Shown in pieces: positions 40,501 to 45,125 of a stretch of 64,000 nucleotides of DNA (position 1 is its first letter; each line of letters starts with the position of its first letter). The position numbers were made by a program, and so were the translations under genes. The notes under the pieces were generated by a model that saw only the letters and a list, made by a program, of their open reading frames with translations, was not told the DNA's origin and did not search any database. Source of the stretch: Cladopsammia gracilis (Eukaryota; Cnidaria; Anthozoa; Scleractinia; Dendrophylliidae); the NCBI GenBank assembly GCA_022457155.1, contig JAJGOT010000003.1, positions 124,001 through 188,000 on the forward strand. Reading direction: 5' to 3'.

Positions 40501-41376
40501 GGGCCTGGTCGCACTACAGTCAAAAACAAAAATTAGCCCGTGCAAAAATTTTCATAAATAAATCACTATCCAGTGGATAAGTGTAAACTTAAAAACGCAA
40601 TATTCCTTTTGAACAACCGGACTATACTGAAATCACCACAATCACCGCGATGATTTCAACACGACCCAAGAAAACAGTCACAAACTGACAGCCGGCCGTG
40701 CCCGCGGTCAGCAGTTGACTGGTAGAAACGGAGAAGCACAACAATGTTCAGTGCACATGTGCAGTTTTGTCGCCTAAGCCATTCTCTTGACTGAACAACT
40801 GATTGAAAAGTTTATATTTTAGCCTCCTGTGATTGTCGAAAGCTGTCGCCCGGACGTCGCACGATATGGCGCGCGAAGAGGAAACTTTCACGCGTGCTAA
40901 TTCTTTTGTTTTTCACCGTCATCGCAATTCCCGAGAACGAGTGGAGTCCTTGGAACCGATGAGCAACTTTCTCGCAAACTAGGCGTGGAATTAATGCATT
41001 TTTGCGCGGCTCAGTCAAACAATCAGATGAGTAAAAACTAAAACTCTCAAAGTCCGAGTATACGAAAAAAGAAAAAAAAACAGGTGAAATGAACGCTTGG
41101 TTAGGCTATGTAAACACGACTAAATGATACTTAAGTGTTGACTCTTGAAACTAATGGAAACTATCAAATCAGTGCTCGCTCTATTACTGAAGATATTAAA
41201 TATGCGTACTTACCGTCTTTATTGTCCTTGATTGTGTCATAATTCTTCACCGTCGGTAGCTGTGTAGGTTCTTTTGGCACTGTCGCGAAATCCTCAGGGT
41301 CGTAATCTGGCAGTAATGGCGGATCGTGGAGGCTAGGCGAGGGTTTCCCGTCCGTAAAATAACCACTCATAGCCAT
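10415..41376 (-). CDS. SVOP: Synaptic vesicle 2-related protein-like major facilitator transporter
   Basis: Fifteen coding exons join in frame to 516 codons, against about 550 residues for vertebrate SVOP. Known family: an MFS membrane protein of synaptic vesicles, 12 membrane segments, substrate unsettled. Seen here: acidic N terminus; IGFGKFQ then [15 protein letters not shown] (segment 1); MFS motif [11 protein letters not shown] in loop 2-3; [14 protein letters not shown] (segment 4); [17 protein letters not shown] (segment 6); [19 protein letters not shown] in the central loop; [12 protein letters not shown]; a second loop motif [40 protein letters not shown] at the C end. The first coding exon is alternative (41214-41376 or 39425-39587). 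The final exon was not found; the last one seen either splices at ATG|GTAAGT or reads on six codons to a TGA. Two LINEs sit in the 11 kb intron at 20759-31917. Family assignment is secure by motif order; SVOP versus SVOPL is not resolved. Confidence 0.85.
10547..11128. repeat. MITE-like element, TCAATTGAGT ends (copy 2, split by a SINE)
   Basis: Left TAGAGCAAGTTTCAATTGAG, right CTCAATTGAAACTGCTCTA, flanked by TA. The SINE at 10818-11095 interrupts it. Its left end lies 18 bp upstream of the acceptor of SVOP exon 15. Confidence 0.75.
10818..11095 (-). mobile_element. SINE copy nested inside a MITE-like element
   Basis: Reading the minus strand gives box A-like CTGGTCTAGCTCGTTGG, box B-like GGTTCAAGCCT, GTCTCTCTCCACCCAGGTGT and GCATCCCATCCAGGGG, the same order as the full copy at 19237-19537. 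It splits the repeat at 10547-11128 close to its right end. Confidence 0.75.
11170..11866. repeat. Fold-back element with ACAAGTTTT units
   Basis: GAGCAAGTTTTCTATGGCAA at the left and GTTATAGAAAACCTGCTC at the right are near-inverted. Many GACAAGTTT/CGAGCAAGT units fill it on both strands. A second palindrome (11391-11531) sits inside. Confidence 0.65.
11391..11531. repeat. Near-perfect 141-bp palindrome
   Basis: TGGTGTGGACTCTTATTTAC, CACGATTTACG and CATGGTCAAAAT on the left return inverted on the right with few mismatches around a short GC-rich centre (GAGGCGCAGCCGAGTGAG). Confidence 0.8.
12135..12224 (-). CDS. SVOP: SVOP exon 14 (segment 11)
   Basis: 90 nt, phase 0-0. Encodes [20 protein letters not shown] then [10 protein letters not shown], matching [21 protein letters not shown] in vertebrates. 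Confidence 0.9.
13060..13335. repeat. Fold-back element in an SVOP intron
   Basis: CTTGACGTCAACTG and AAATTTCCACC are mirrored by GGTGGAAATATT and CAGATGACGTCAAG; outer arms GCCCGAGGTCGCA / TGACCTCAGACCG also pair. Confidence 0.6.
13374..13455 (-). CDS. SVOP: SVOP exon 13 (segment 10)
   Basis: 82 nt, phase 2 to 0. Encodes [18 protein letters not shown], a well-conserved SVOP block. Confidence 0.85.
13660..13815. repeat. TTCCATGACTTTCCA repeats
   Basis: Three or more copies of CCATGACTTTCCATGACC / CCATGACTTTCCAGG, a motif seen in dispersed repeats of many animals. Confidence 0.55.
13913..14050. repeat. ~105-bp repeat unit, inverted copy
   Basis: TTAACCCTTTCATTCCCAGA begins the element, followed by the reversed unit TCTAACTTTTGAGTCTGTGG and ATCCTATGGTGTGACG. 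It abuts SVOP exon 12. Confidence 0.6.
14125..14236 (-). CDS. SVOP: SVOP exon 12 (segments 8-9)
   Basis: 112 nt, phase 1 to 2. Encodes [20 protein letters not shown], the second MFS loop motif, then a hydrophobic helix ending LLFICSGR. Confidence 0.85.
14280..14410 (-). mobile_element. SINE fragment (head and early body)
   Basis: Diverged minus-strand match to the SINE at 19237-19537, from the tRNA-like head through the CTCCACTCAGGTATATAAAT segment. Low identity, so an old copy. Confidence 0.45.
16263..16364 (-). CDS. SVOP: SVOP exon 11 (lumenal loop to segment 8)
   Basis: 102 nt, phase 1-1. Contains [20 protein letters not shown] and TLAEFPG, matching the vertebrate YMDLLWTTLSEFPG. The donor is GTACAG, weaker than the other donors in this gene. 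Confidence 0.8.
16739..16827 (-). CDS. SVOP: SVOP exon 10 (segment 7)
   Basis: 89 nt, phase 2 to 1. Encodes [20 protein letters not shown] and a Gly/Cys-containing lumenal loop. Confidence 0.8.
17179..17255 (-). CDS. SVOP: SVOP exon 9
   Basis: 77 nt, phase 0 to 2. Encodes [20 protein letters not shown] and the start of segment 7, matching DLF-P-R-TTLLLWFIW of the family. Confidence 0.8.
18136..18264 (-). CDS. SVOP: SVOP exon 8 (central cytosolic loop)
   Basis: 129 nt, phase 0-0, acceptor CACCTTTTAG. Begins [20 protein letters not shown], the conserved PES-R motif after segment 6. The donor GAG|GTGAAT is chosen over an upstream GTGAGG because the latter would put a stop in the next exon. Confidence 0.85.
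18504..18674 (+). CDS. Possible small ORF
   Basis: ATG in an AAGATGGCGG context opens 56 codons ([20 protein letters not shown]...) ending at TAG, antisense in an SVOP intron. Basic and aromatic-rich, no known domain. The AAGATGGCGGACG start may simply come from a repeat or an inserted mRNA 5' end. Confidence 0.15.
   Translation: MADDKWYTNHRKDFYQRFWFQRRRSGMVKSLISKSRVSTRGAPSQELHEVLRDTYF
19237..19537 (+). mobile_element. tRNA-derived SINE with perfect 20-bp target-site duplication
   Basis: A tRNA-like head has box A (TGGTCTAGTGGTTAGTG) and box B (GGTTCGAGCCT), then a body with ACTGTCTCTCTCCACCCAGG and GCATCCCATCCAGGGG, and a tail of CTTTAC/TTTTAC units. TAATAGTTTTAAGGTATCAG flanks it at 19217-19236 and 19538-19557. 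It is the reference copy for the SINE fragments at 10818-11095, 14280-14410, 34875-35020 and 62555-62690. It lies in an SVOP intron in antisense. Confidence 0.85.
19663..19788 (-). CDS. SVOP: SVOP exon 7 (segments 5-6)
   Basis: 126 nt, phase 0-0. Encodes [20 protein letters not shown] and [20 protein letters not shown], matching the vertebrate VFWAIGT...MPSLGWRWLL block. Confidence 0.85.
20265..20360 (-). CDS. SVOP: SVOP possible cassette exon
   Basis: An open 96-nt block, phase 0-0, with acceptor CATGCAG and donor AAAAG|GTAACA. It encodes 32 residues including the hydrophobic run [20 protein letters not shown]. Skipping it gives a direct match to SVOP (CILSLS-FFWAIG). Including it would add an extra hydrophobic segment between segments 4 and 5. 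It could be a chance open block. Confidence 0.3.
20695..20758 (-). CDS. SVOP: SVOP exon 6 (loop 4-5)
   Basis: 64 nt, phase 2 to 0, acceptor TTTCTATCAG, donor TCT|GTAAG. Encodes [20 protein letters not shown], equivalent to the vertebrate AEFLPMKARAKCIL stretch. It is preceded by the 11 kb LINE-filled intron. Confidence 0.8.
20783..21306. repeat. MITE-like element, TACCTTATTA ends (copy 1)
   Basis: TACCTTATTACATGAAATTT at the left and AAATTTCATGTAATAAGGTA at the right are exact inverts, followed inward by AAATTCGCGA-type subrepeats. The left end is about 23 bp upstream of the acceptor of SVOP exon 6. Confidence 0.8.
21793..25539 (-). CDS. L1-like ORF2: AP endonuclease and reverse transcriptase
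   Basis: 1248 residues, intact. The AP-endonuclease domain shows N12, E41 (FLQETH), Y113 (NIYAPN), D148/N150 (GGDFN), D211 (RLDYWLIS) and D235/H236. The reverse transcriptase shows [20 protein letters not shown] (about 535-554), [10 protein letters not shown] with D605, [13 protein letters not shown] (661-673) and YADD at 705-708, so all catalytic Asp are present. A C-terminal zinc-knuckle-like C-x2-C...HH-x4-C ([18 protein letters not shown]) lies late in the protein. Known role: nicking of target DNA and target-primed reverse transcription. Length and the C-terminal motif fit the Tx1 branch of L1; the branch call is by pattern only. Confidence 0.9.
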   Translation of the reverse strand: MILDTCKLVSLNVRGINNFRKRRMIYTWCRKQKADFIFLQETHSKKDTERQWKNEWGGEIIMSHGSPNSRGVAILFRKGVDCVIHSKILDPLGRYVILKAEIKDKMYVLINIYAPNKDTNIVDFLNNLQTILQKENLDEEENIILGGDFNCPINPVLDKKGGILLPRKSVISTIDCLCDDLDLIDIWRVKNPTTKSFTWSQNSPMILCRLDYWLISNNLQDLVTTTDITPAIKTDHAAISIEFCISDKNIKGPGHWKMNCSLLEDEDYVREVTAKIPMWLREGRNELTDNRSIWDWTKYNIRVHAIQHSKRKAMKRKEKEMKLQKEFDKAKKIFDSDPNDNNANVLNSAKEKLELLYEEKLQGIIIRARARWWEHGEKSTKYFLNLEKRNHVKKHVRKLKTSGAIVTDPFNILSEQKRFYQELYTSKNKNADNTQATEFFLNNLNIPKLTEQQTLSCEGKITAEECAKALESFQRNKSPGNDGIPVEFYNKFWPLISEPFIHCANECFEKGEMSCSQKQAVITLIEKKGKDRSFLENWRPISLINVDAKIMSKVLATRIKNVLPNIIHHNQSGFVKDRYIGETVRSIFDLMDFTLKENIPGLMIFIDFHKAFDSIEWNYLVSCLEAFRFGPDFIRWVKTLYKNIQSCVINNGLTTDYFALERGVRQGDPLSPYLFVVVVETLAIAIRQNIAIKGIEIGKEETKLLQYADDTTAVLSDTESARVLFKLLDVFRKLSGLRINTSKTEGMWVGSSRSNKSKPFGIKWPDEPIKALGVYYSYDIKLLHEKNFIERLDSVKKLINIWSSRGLSVYGKVTIIKSLLIPKFVYILSLLPAPKEIVQELNRLLFKFLWKGTDKVTRLSTINEYENGGLKMIDLESMIKSLRLAWLKRIFGNNEGPWKSYLRVTLECFGGLFLFYCNYDIKDLAIPSQFYSELLRWWSEFRDGFDTGKEWQLVVWNNKEIRINNRSIFYRNFFENGIIYVKDLLFDTDTSTSLKIISSKISKINFLIWAGLRHSVPPHLKTNNGASAPSEISLSLTIDNKDFDVLKKKSKDYYTLIKRTKAQFPNYFQHLRQTFNLSEDDWKSVFWLPHKVSFEPYLKAFQYKVLNSILFTNTKLCKIGYILDDKCSFCKSELETLHHVLFDCRHVQCFWKDFEYYFYFLTREFFHLTLQDVIIGIIYAKCPLLNYLLLNAKLYIWDCRRNQTLPSITAFKLKVKTKYETEKFICVKTNSMDKFNKKWAPCTGFAPV
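26085..27008 (-). CDS. L1-like ORF1 RNA-binding protein
   Basis: 307 residues starting [20 protein letters not shown]. Layout as in L1 ORF1p: a basic/Ser-rich N terminus, a coiled coil over about 65-150, an RRM-like core with [17 protein letters not shown] (155-171) and RVHRMGKPR, and a C-terminal basic domain ending [12 protein letters not shown]. Known role: trimeric nucleic-acid chaperone that coats LINE RNA. It precedes ORF2 with a 545-nt spacer. Confidence 0.85.
   Translation of the reverse strand: MSMESSSLFITPKRKSRSSNKSSSSVENSPGEKRWKQSFSPASISDKSYGDDEVMEALNLADSVTDKLDLILSKLSSLDSRMEELNQTVKGIQDKVCNLETEIASVQDRQKSLDDKFSHVEENAKFVDQQILELQTSTEERKNEVSECRKQILYLEAYSRRENLKFEGIPELAVLPGQQNTNTNTTSNEDTRQVLADFMENILGIEDAENIEFQRVHRMGKPRKDSHGSRTIIARFLRFPDRERVFKCGRKLKDTDYKMFEDIPKELHELRKKQMDKLKQARREGKRAFFSKTEPDKLYIDGKYVKL
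27583..27774. repeat. MITE-like element, AATAGACAAATTCGGCTAA ends
   Basis: AATAGACAAATTCGGCTAA and TTGTTGTACCCAATTCAAAC on the left are mirrored by GTTTGAATTGGGTACAACAA and TTAGCCGAATTTGTCTATT on the right. About 192 bp, largely palindromic. Confidence 0.8.
27950..31205 (+). mobile_element. RTE-like LINE, decayed
   Basis: Encodes AP endonuclease then reverse transcriptase on the plus strand, opposite to SVOP. It is interrupted by two apparent frameshifts and one TAG, so it is not autonomous. The 5' end is approximate (start of the block reading AGCTGAGCAACAACGGCG). It lies inside a larger repeat whose inverted ends are near 27776 and 31747. Confidence 0.75.
28061..31180 (+). pseudogene. RTE-like LINE ORF with two frameshifts and a stop
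   Basis: The endonuclease part (28061 to about 28890) has [32 protein letters not shown] and [10 protein letters not shown]. The frame then shifts near 28890 so that SSDHH is read in another frame, and shifts back near 29195. A TAG at 29708-29710 interrupts the linker before [18 protein letters not shown]. The reverse transcriptase (to 31180) has [26 protein letters not shown] and FADDIALL, then a C-terminal basic region with RPKNNWR. Catalytic motifs survive but the reading frame does not. Clade is by resemblance only. Confidence 0.8.
31213..31403. repeat. Inverted repeat after the RTE-like LINE
   Basis: TTATTATATAAACACCAATG near 31220 returns inverted as CATTGGTGTTTATATAATAA near 31384-31403, with two copies of TATCTTCACACGTGA between. 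Confidence 0.6.
31412..31548. repeat. Large fold-back palindrome
   Basis: Arms of about 55 bp: GATACGAAATTTCTCTTC and TTGAAAAATATTTCAC on the left return inverted on the right, and the ends read TACATGGC / GCCATGTA. Likely a non-autonomous fold-back element. Confidence 0.65.
31568..31716. repeat. Short MITE-like element with TGTTGTGGTTCAAAATGA ends
   Basis: TGTTGTGGTTCAAAATGA at the left returns inverted as TCATTTTAAACTACAACA at the right. A related copy lies at 37318-37466. Confidence 0.5.
31918..32042 (-). CDS. SVOP: SVOP exon 5 (segments 3-4)
   Basis: 125 nt, phase 0 to 2. Encodes two hydrophobic helices ending [14 protein letters not shown], a strong SVOP marker. The acceptor lies only about 50 bp from the end of a repeat element starting near 32091. 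Confidence 0.85.
32224..32298 (-). repeat. tRNA-like SINE head 1
   Basis: On the minus strand: box A-like TGGCCTAGTGGTGTGG and box B-like GAGTTCAAATCTC at tRNA spacing, joined to a body that continues left to the TATTCACGGGTTGGCTC end near 32075. No proper acceptor stem pairing is seen, so it is not called as a functional tRNA gene. Confidence 0.5.
32811..33991. repeat. Nested element with TTCTGACAGGGTGCG inverted ends
   Basis: GATTCTGACAGGGTGCGGGA near 32820 is mirrored by TGCGCACCCTGTCAGAACCC near 33966-33985, with GTGCGGGAAATTGTGCAGG-type units next to both ends. No ORF of note inside. Confidence 0.55.
34370..34493. repeat. Short element with perfect 17-bp inverted ends
   Basis: TGCAGAATACCCCACAA at the left is exactly mirrored by TTGTGGGGTATTCTGCA at the right. 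Confidence 0.75.
34678..34770. repeat. Fold-back element
   Basis: AACTCTAACACAAAGCTAAC plus CATCAC is mirrored by GTGATGG plus TTAGCCTTGTGTTAGAGTT. Confidence 0.7.
34875..35020 (-). mobile_element. SINE fragment (head and early body)
   Basis: On the minus strand: TGGTCTAGTGGTTTATAGC, GGTTTGAGCCTGGTCTCTGC and GTCTCTCTCCACCCAGGTGT. The 3' body is missing. Confidence 0.7.
35125..35190. repeat. Fold-back element next to SVOP exon 4
   Basis: GTGTCTAATTACAGCTGTCC is mirrored by GGATAGCTGTAATTGGACAC. Confidence 0.65.
35218..35289 (-). CDS. SVOP: SVOP exon 4 (segment 2, MFS motif A)
   Basis: 72 nt, phase 0-0, donor ACT|GTAAGTA. Encodes [20 protein letters not shown] followed by GRKT; G-x-L-A-D-x-x-G-R-K is the classic MFS loop 2-3 motif. 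Confidence 0.85.
36226..36240. repeat. Poly-G tract
   Basis: Homopolymer run of about 13 G in the SVOP intron between exons 3 and 4. Confidence 0.9.
36578..36676 (-). CDS. SVOP: SVOP exon 3 (membrane segment 1)
   Basis: 99 nt, phase 0-0. Encodes [15 protein letters not shown] and the [16 protein letters not shown] loop, the position of the vertebrate ADAMEMMILSILAP block. Confidence 0.85.
36838..36941 (-). CDS. SVOP: SVOP exon 2 (start of the family core)
   Basis: Acceptor TTTTTTCAG, donor GTA|GTAAGTA, 104 nt, phase 1 to 0. It encodes [20 protein letters not shown] and the start of membrane segment 1, the most diagnostic N-terminal block of the SV2/SVOP family. Confidence 0.85.
37318..37466. 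repeat. Short MITE-like element with TGTTGTGGTTCAA ends
   Basis: ATGTTGTGGTTCAATTTTT is mirrored by AATTTGAACTACAACAT, with the inner pair ATTTTTGTTTTCCTTTGTCT / AGACAAAAGCAAAAT. Relative of 31568-31716. Confidence 0.6.
37568..37860 (-). repeat. Half copy of the 32075 element with a tRNA-like head
   Basis: AAAGGCTCCTACACAAGAGC then AACCCCTGAATAAGAAATGT matches the left end of 32075-34277; the CACCGACATGGTTCGATATT body is also shared. No right end was found. Confidence 0.55.
37796..37860 (-). repeat. tRNA-like SINE head 2
   Basis: On the minus strand: box A-like TGGTCTAGCACCTGG and box B-like GGTTCAATTC. It is a different tRNA-like head from 32224-32298 but joined to the same downstream body (37568-37700). 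Confidence 0.45.
39425..39587 (-). CDS. SVOP: SVOP alternative first coding exon 1b
   Basis: ATG at 39585-39587 opens [20 protein letters not shown] and ends at GGAAG|GTAACG, also 163 nt and phase 1. It competes with exon 1a for the same downstream acceptor. It shares no clear sequence with 1a, so an alternative promoter is more likely than a recent exon duplication. Confidence 0.65.
40190..40560. repeat. Repeat with AGGGCCTGGTCGCAC landmarks
   Basis: AAGGGCCTGGTCGCAC occurs near 40192 and again near 40499, and TTTTTGCACGGGT / AGCCCGTGCAAAAA form an inverted pair at its right. Lies between the two SVOP alternative first exons. Confidence 0.5.
41214..41376 (-). CDS. SVOP: SVOP alternative first coding exon 1a
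   Basis: Starts with ATG at 41374-41376 ([20 protein letters not shown]) and ends at GACG|GTAAGTAC after 163 nt in phase 1, fitting the exon at 36838-36941. It encodes a Pro/Asp-rich cytosolic N terminus of 54 residues. Confidence 0.65.
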
Positions 41377-42090
41377 TTTTGTTCAAAATGCTGAATGATT
41401 AGCAAAAGCACAGAAGTATTCAAATCAGCAATGGTTCTTATGTGTTTTTAGTCACCATATTTGATTTTGTCTCAATGAAACGCTTCTTCAGTTGTTCCTT
41501 TAGCGCTGTTTATATTTATTTGAGAAAATATTGCCGTAGAACTGTAAATCACATCGATGAAAGCACCACCAGCTTTTGATAAAAAAATTGCTGACGTACG
41601 TGGATTCGACGTAGCGTTGCAACAGCAGTTATCCTGAAAATATAAAACGTTACTTTGTTTGACTTCGATCTCTGATGCTGTTATCGATTCCTGTCAGTAT
41701 GAAATTCTAACCGGCGTTATTTGGGAATCCTTTCATAGTAACTTTCGACGAATATTTTGGCTTAAATGGCTGATTAGTTTTTTTCACTGACAGGTACCAA
41801 CTGGTATAGACATTGAACTGATTAAGTGGCCATGGGAGGCCGTTAGGCCTATATGGCGTGGTCAGTGTAATGTTAGAGAATTTGGTTTTATCGACTGAGT
41901 CGATAAGGTAAATTAGCCACCGTAAAAAGATCCGAGAAAAAAAAGATTCAGTTACGAGTACACTGAAATCTGACGATGAACCGGGAACTTTTAAATGCGC
42001 ACGCACACGATGCAACACTTGTCCTTTCATTCACAACGCCAACAAAATAACGGGACCTAAACGATCTATTAAAATCACTGATCGTTTTAC

Positions 42091-42375
42091 ATGTATCCCG
42101 TAAATGTTATCTACTACAGATATGCAACAGGGAGGAAACTGGGCGACCGTTTTCGAGAACATCTCCGAGACGTTGAAAAAAATGACAAAGACGCATCCAA
42201 ACCAGTCGCGCGTCATTTCAATCTTGCTAACCATTCTAAACAACACATGACAATCTGCGGCGTTTCCCTACACCAGGGCAACACAGAAAGCCGTAAAAAC
42301 TTAGAACAAAAAATCATCTTTCGAATCGGCTCTCTCAAACCCCACGGAATTAACGAACGCCTTTCATTCAACTAA
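42091..42375 (+). pseudogene. Penelope GIY-YIG endonuclease C-terminal fragment
   Basis: Open for 94 codons with GRKLGDRFREHLRDVEKND, KPVARHFNLANHSKQHM and LEQKIIFRIGSLKPHGINER, the conserved C-terminal half of Penelope GIY-YIG domains. The upstream GIY-YIG core reads NVIYYRYATGRK and has lost the usual YIGET motif, so it is probably dead. Confidence 0.7.
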
Positions 42376-42467
42376 TTTACATTTGTTTTTCACGTCACCA
42401 AATTTCCACCAATGGCGGAGCTCCTCCTACTATATTAAACCACACACTACCCACAATCCCTTGATTC

Positions 42468-42502
42468 GCTCCGACGAAGGGCTAGCGCTCGAAACGTCAG
42501 CT
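42468..42502 (+). ncRNA. Hammerhead-ribozyme-like motif in the Penelope tail
   Basis: CCGACGAAGG, a short GC stem-loop (GGGCTAGCGCTC) and CGAAACGTC are laid out like a hammerhead core (CUGANGA, stem II, GAAA, then GUC). Penelope-like elements are known to carry hammerheads. Here the conserved U of CUGA reads C, so it is probably weakened or inactive. Confidence 0.4.
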
Positions 42503-42633
42503 TTCTCGAATCTTTTTACGGTGGCTAATTTACCTTATCGACTCAGTCGATAAAACCAAATTCTTGTACTTCACCCCCACCGACGCAGCACCACAGTTTC
42601 TCTAGAAACTAACCCCATTCAGTGTAATGTTAG

Positions 42634-42790
42634 CCTGTTCCAGCCGTTTAGATAGTGGGGAGCGACGAAGGAAAAATGGGGGCGGAGAAAAAAGCGAGGA
42701 AACAATCGCAACATTTTTCCTTCGCGCAACGCCTATCCTTCGCTCTGTGAGGCTCTACAGTCTAGAAAGTGTTTTGAGCTAAATGAAGTA
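42634..42790. repeat. Repeat end with GATAGTGGGGAGCGA
   Basis: GTTCCAGCCGTTTAGATAGT and the CAACATTTTTCCTTCGCG motif recur in inverted form at 46890-46965 (CTATCTGAACGCCTGGAAC); a related end is at 5940-5965. They may bound one 4.3 kb element or be independent copies. Confidence 0.4.
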
Positions 42791-43327
42791 AACAAAAAAG
42801 AAAAACAGAAAAAAGTATTGGTAAATTTCCGTGTCCAGTCAACCTAAGTGACTCTGGGGGCCGAATGGAATCTGACTTAATTAGACATGGTATTAAAATG
42901 GAGCCATTTTACAGTTGCTCAGACGGTGCTATATCTCATGTTGATACTCTTTACAATAACCTCTAAATACTGTATTCTGGCTGACCATGCAGATTGGCAT
43001 ATTGGCGGTTTTATTAAACCCCGCAGTAAACTTAGCCTTGCTCCCGCGGGGAGCAAGGCTACAGTAAACTTCGCTTTAAAATCTTACTGTCTAACTGATC
43101 ATCAAAATTAAGTTCCAGGGACCAGTTGAAAGGTGCTTAACGGTAATTTACGACTTAAAACCATGTCAAAACTGAAGCTTTTGAAAAATGTTCCTTGATA
43201 AGTAGTTAAACTGGAATCAAAGTCCACACTAACCCTGAGTTAGCTTAATGGTGCTTTAAGCAACTAGGTCCATAACAAAAAAGTCCGTATGTAATTCACT
43301 TTCGATCGGCTCAATAAGGTCAACTAC

Positions 43328-43526
43328 CTATACACGACGACCATGGTCGAGCCCATAAGAGACGACCGGAGCTGGAGGTCCACGTAATCTTGGAAACGAG
43401 GCTTTTAGTTTTCAACGGAAAGGTTGGTGAGGTTCGATTATGCGCATGTGCAGCTTCGATTGACAGAGAACAGACTCGATCCATCGACGCAAATTCATCT
43501 TCATTTACGTCTCCACGAAATGCCAT
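43328..43526 (-). CDS. Possible additional upstream first exon or small ORF
   Basis: ATG in a strong context (AAAAATGG) opens MAFRGDVNEDEFASMDRVCS and stays open 68 codons. A donor-like TATAG|GTAGTT at 43328 would leave phase 1, the phase needed by the SVOP exon at 36838-36941, so it could be a third SVOP start. This is inference only; it may be an unrelated or chance ORF. Confidence 0.2.
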
Positions 43527-44787
43527 TTTTGCGCTACTTGTGATCGTTGTTTTCTTAAACTATTTCATTAACGTTTCAAGCAATTGTGAGTGTGACAAAA
43601 AAAAAAAAGGATGGGCGGTTTTGTAAAATTTAGAAAAATTACGAGACGAAATATTGGAGGTTTAATGAAGTTTTAAAATTAGAATATGAAGTCGATAATT
43701 AGTAAGTTTGCACCAATGCAAAACAGAGAAAAGTAGAACTTAGAACGAAGCGGACAATTCAGTGACTTCCGTCAAAACATGAGACTGACTGAAGCTGTTA
43801 CGAGAACAACGAAAGAACGATTTCACTGCATACATTCCTTTCTAACACAGCCAAAACTACCCAAGGTCGAAACTGAAAAACAAACATCCGAATTTCATTT
43901 GCAATTTTTCTAAAAGAAAACGGAAGTAGAGTGATTTTACTTCCAGAGCGGCGACTAAAATAAACAAAAGAAAACCGTTTACAAAAGAATAAGGTAGTGA
44001 TAAGGTGTATTACTCCATCGTCTTTTCACGGGTAAAATAAAAACCCAATACACCCAATCTACTGCTCAGTAGCTTTCATTCTAGATAGATGTCCGCATTG
44101 TAGTATTTTTTTTTTGTAGTATTTTTTCCGTGTACTTTTGACTCTTCCAGTGAGAGGGATTTAAGCGTTGAAATTGAATGAAGTTCAGCTTACGCTAGCA
44201 AACGGAAGACAGTGGCGTGTGTTCTACTGAGTCTACTGAGCGAAGTAAATATTCAGTATCTTACCTGTTATAGAGCAGCTCCCAATAACTTCCAGCATCA
44301 ATCAGTTTAATTTCGTTTGGTAACGATGAATAAAGGAGCAATCTCAAATGTCACCCTAAGTGGCAAGCAGTTTTGCATGTAACATTGAAGAACATTATGA
44401 ACTGAATGAGGATATTCTTCGAAATAAGTTACAAAATTTCTTTATAAGTCAGAGTGAAACAGTAGACACAACATATAGCCATATCGTCCGTAAATGACAC
44501 CCGACTGAGTGTGAAAATGTTCCGTGGTGATAAAAAAATAAAATAACTTCATTTTGCATATTCTTGACGTACGATTGACAACATATATTCAATCATACTT
44601 GATGTATATTCAGGAGCGTGTTCTTGTGCAACATATTTCTCCTAGGTTACCAGCTTTACACAGGCTACTGATCTAGTCCTGACGGCAGACAGACGGCAGA
44701 CAATGTCCATAGTCGGCGATTGTATTTCCTTTTATGAGAAGTGTGTGAGAAATAAAACGTGGGACTGAGAAATGATAAGACCAATAG

Positions 44788-44985
44788 ACCTTTTTCGTAT
44801 TCCCAGGCGTACTGCGAGTCATAAACTGGGACTAGCTAGCTTGCAACACCTATTGCAATGTAATCTCATGCAAGAGGATATCTTTTAAAAAAATTACAAT
44901 AGAAAATATTCCCCGCATGAGCCCCTATTGCAAGCTAGATTTAGCTGCTGAACGGCGAGAATACGAAAATGACCTATTTACCAAC
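44788..44985. repeat. MITE-like element with TTTTTCGTATTC ends
   Basis: AATAGACCTTTTTCGTATTC is mirrored by GAATACGAAAATGACCTATT, with inner TAGCTTGCAA / TTGCAAGCTA and ATTGCAAT pairs. Confidence 0.7.
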
Positions 44986-45013
44986 CAACGCTGAGAAAGA
45001 ATCTGAAAGAGAA

Positions 45014-45125
45014 ACTGTAGCCTGCGAATACAGCCGCCTCTCATCGCTCCCGACCGCTAGGGGCGTTCGCGCGAGAGAGCCTAGCGGCCGGGAGCGATGA
45101 GAAGCGGCTATATTCGCAGGCTAAC
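45014..45125. repeat. GC-rich fold-back element
   Basis: GTAGCCTGCGAATACAGCCG and CTCATCGCTCCCG are mirrored by CGGGAGCGATGAG and CGGCTATATTCGCAGGCTA around CCTAGCGG. Confidence 0.75.

Larger units (their letters stand above)
41877..42619 (+). mobile_element. Penelope-like retroelement, 5'-truncated, with inverted terminal block and TSD
   Basis: A GIY-YIG-type C-terminal coding fragment is followed by a 3' tail. The block at about 42504-42563 (CTTTTTACGGTGGCTAATTT... to AAAACCAAATTCT) recurs inverted at 41875-41938, a terminal arrangement known for Penelope-like elements. The insertion is flanked by the 14-bp direct repeat CAGTGTAATGTTAG at 41863-41876 and 42620-42633, read as the target-site duplication. 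The reverse transcriptase is absent. Confidence 0.75.
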
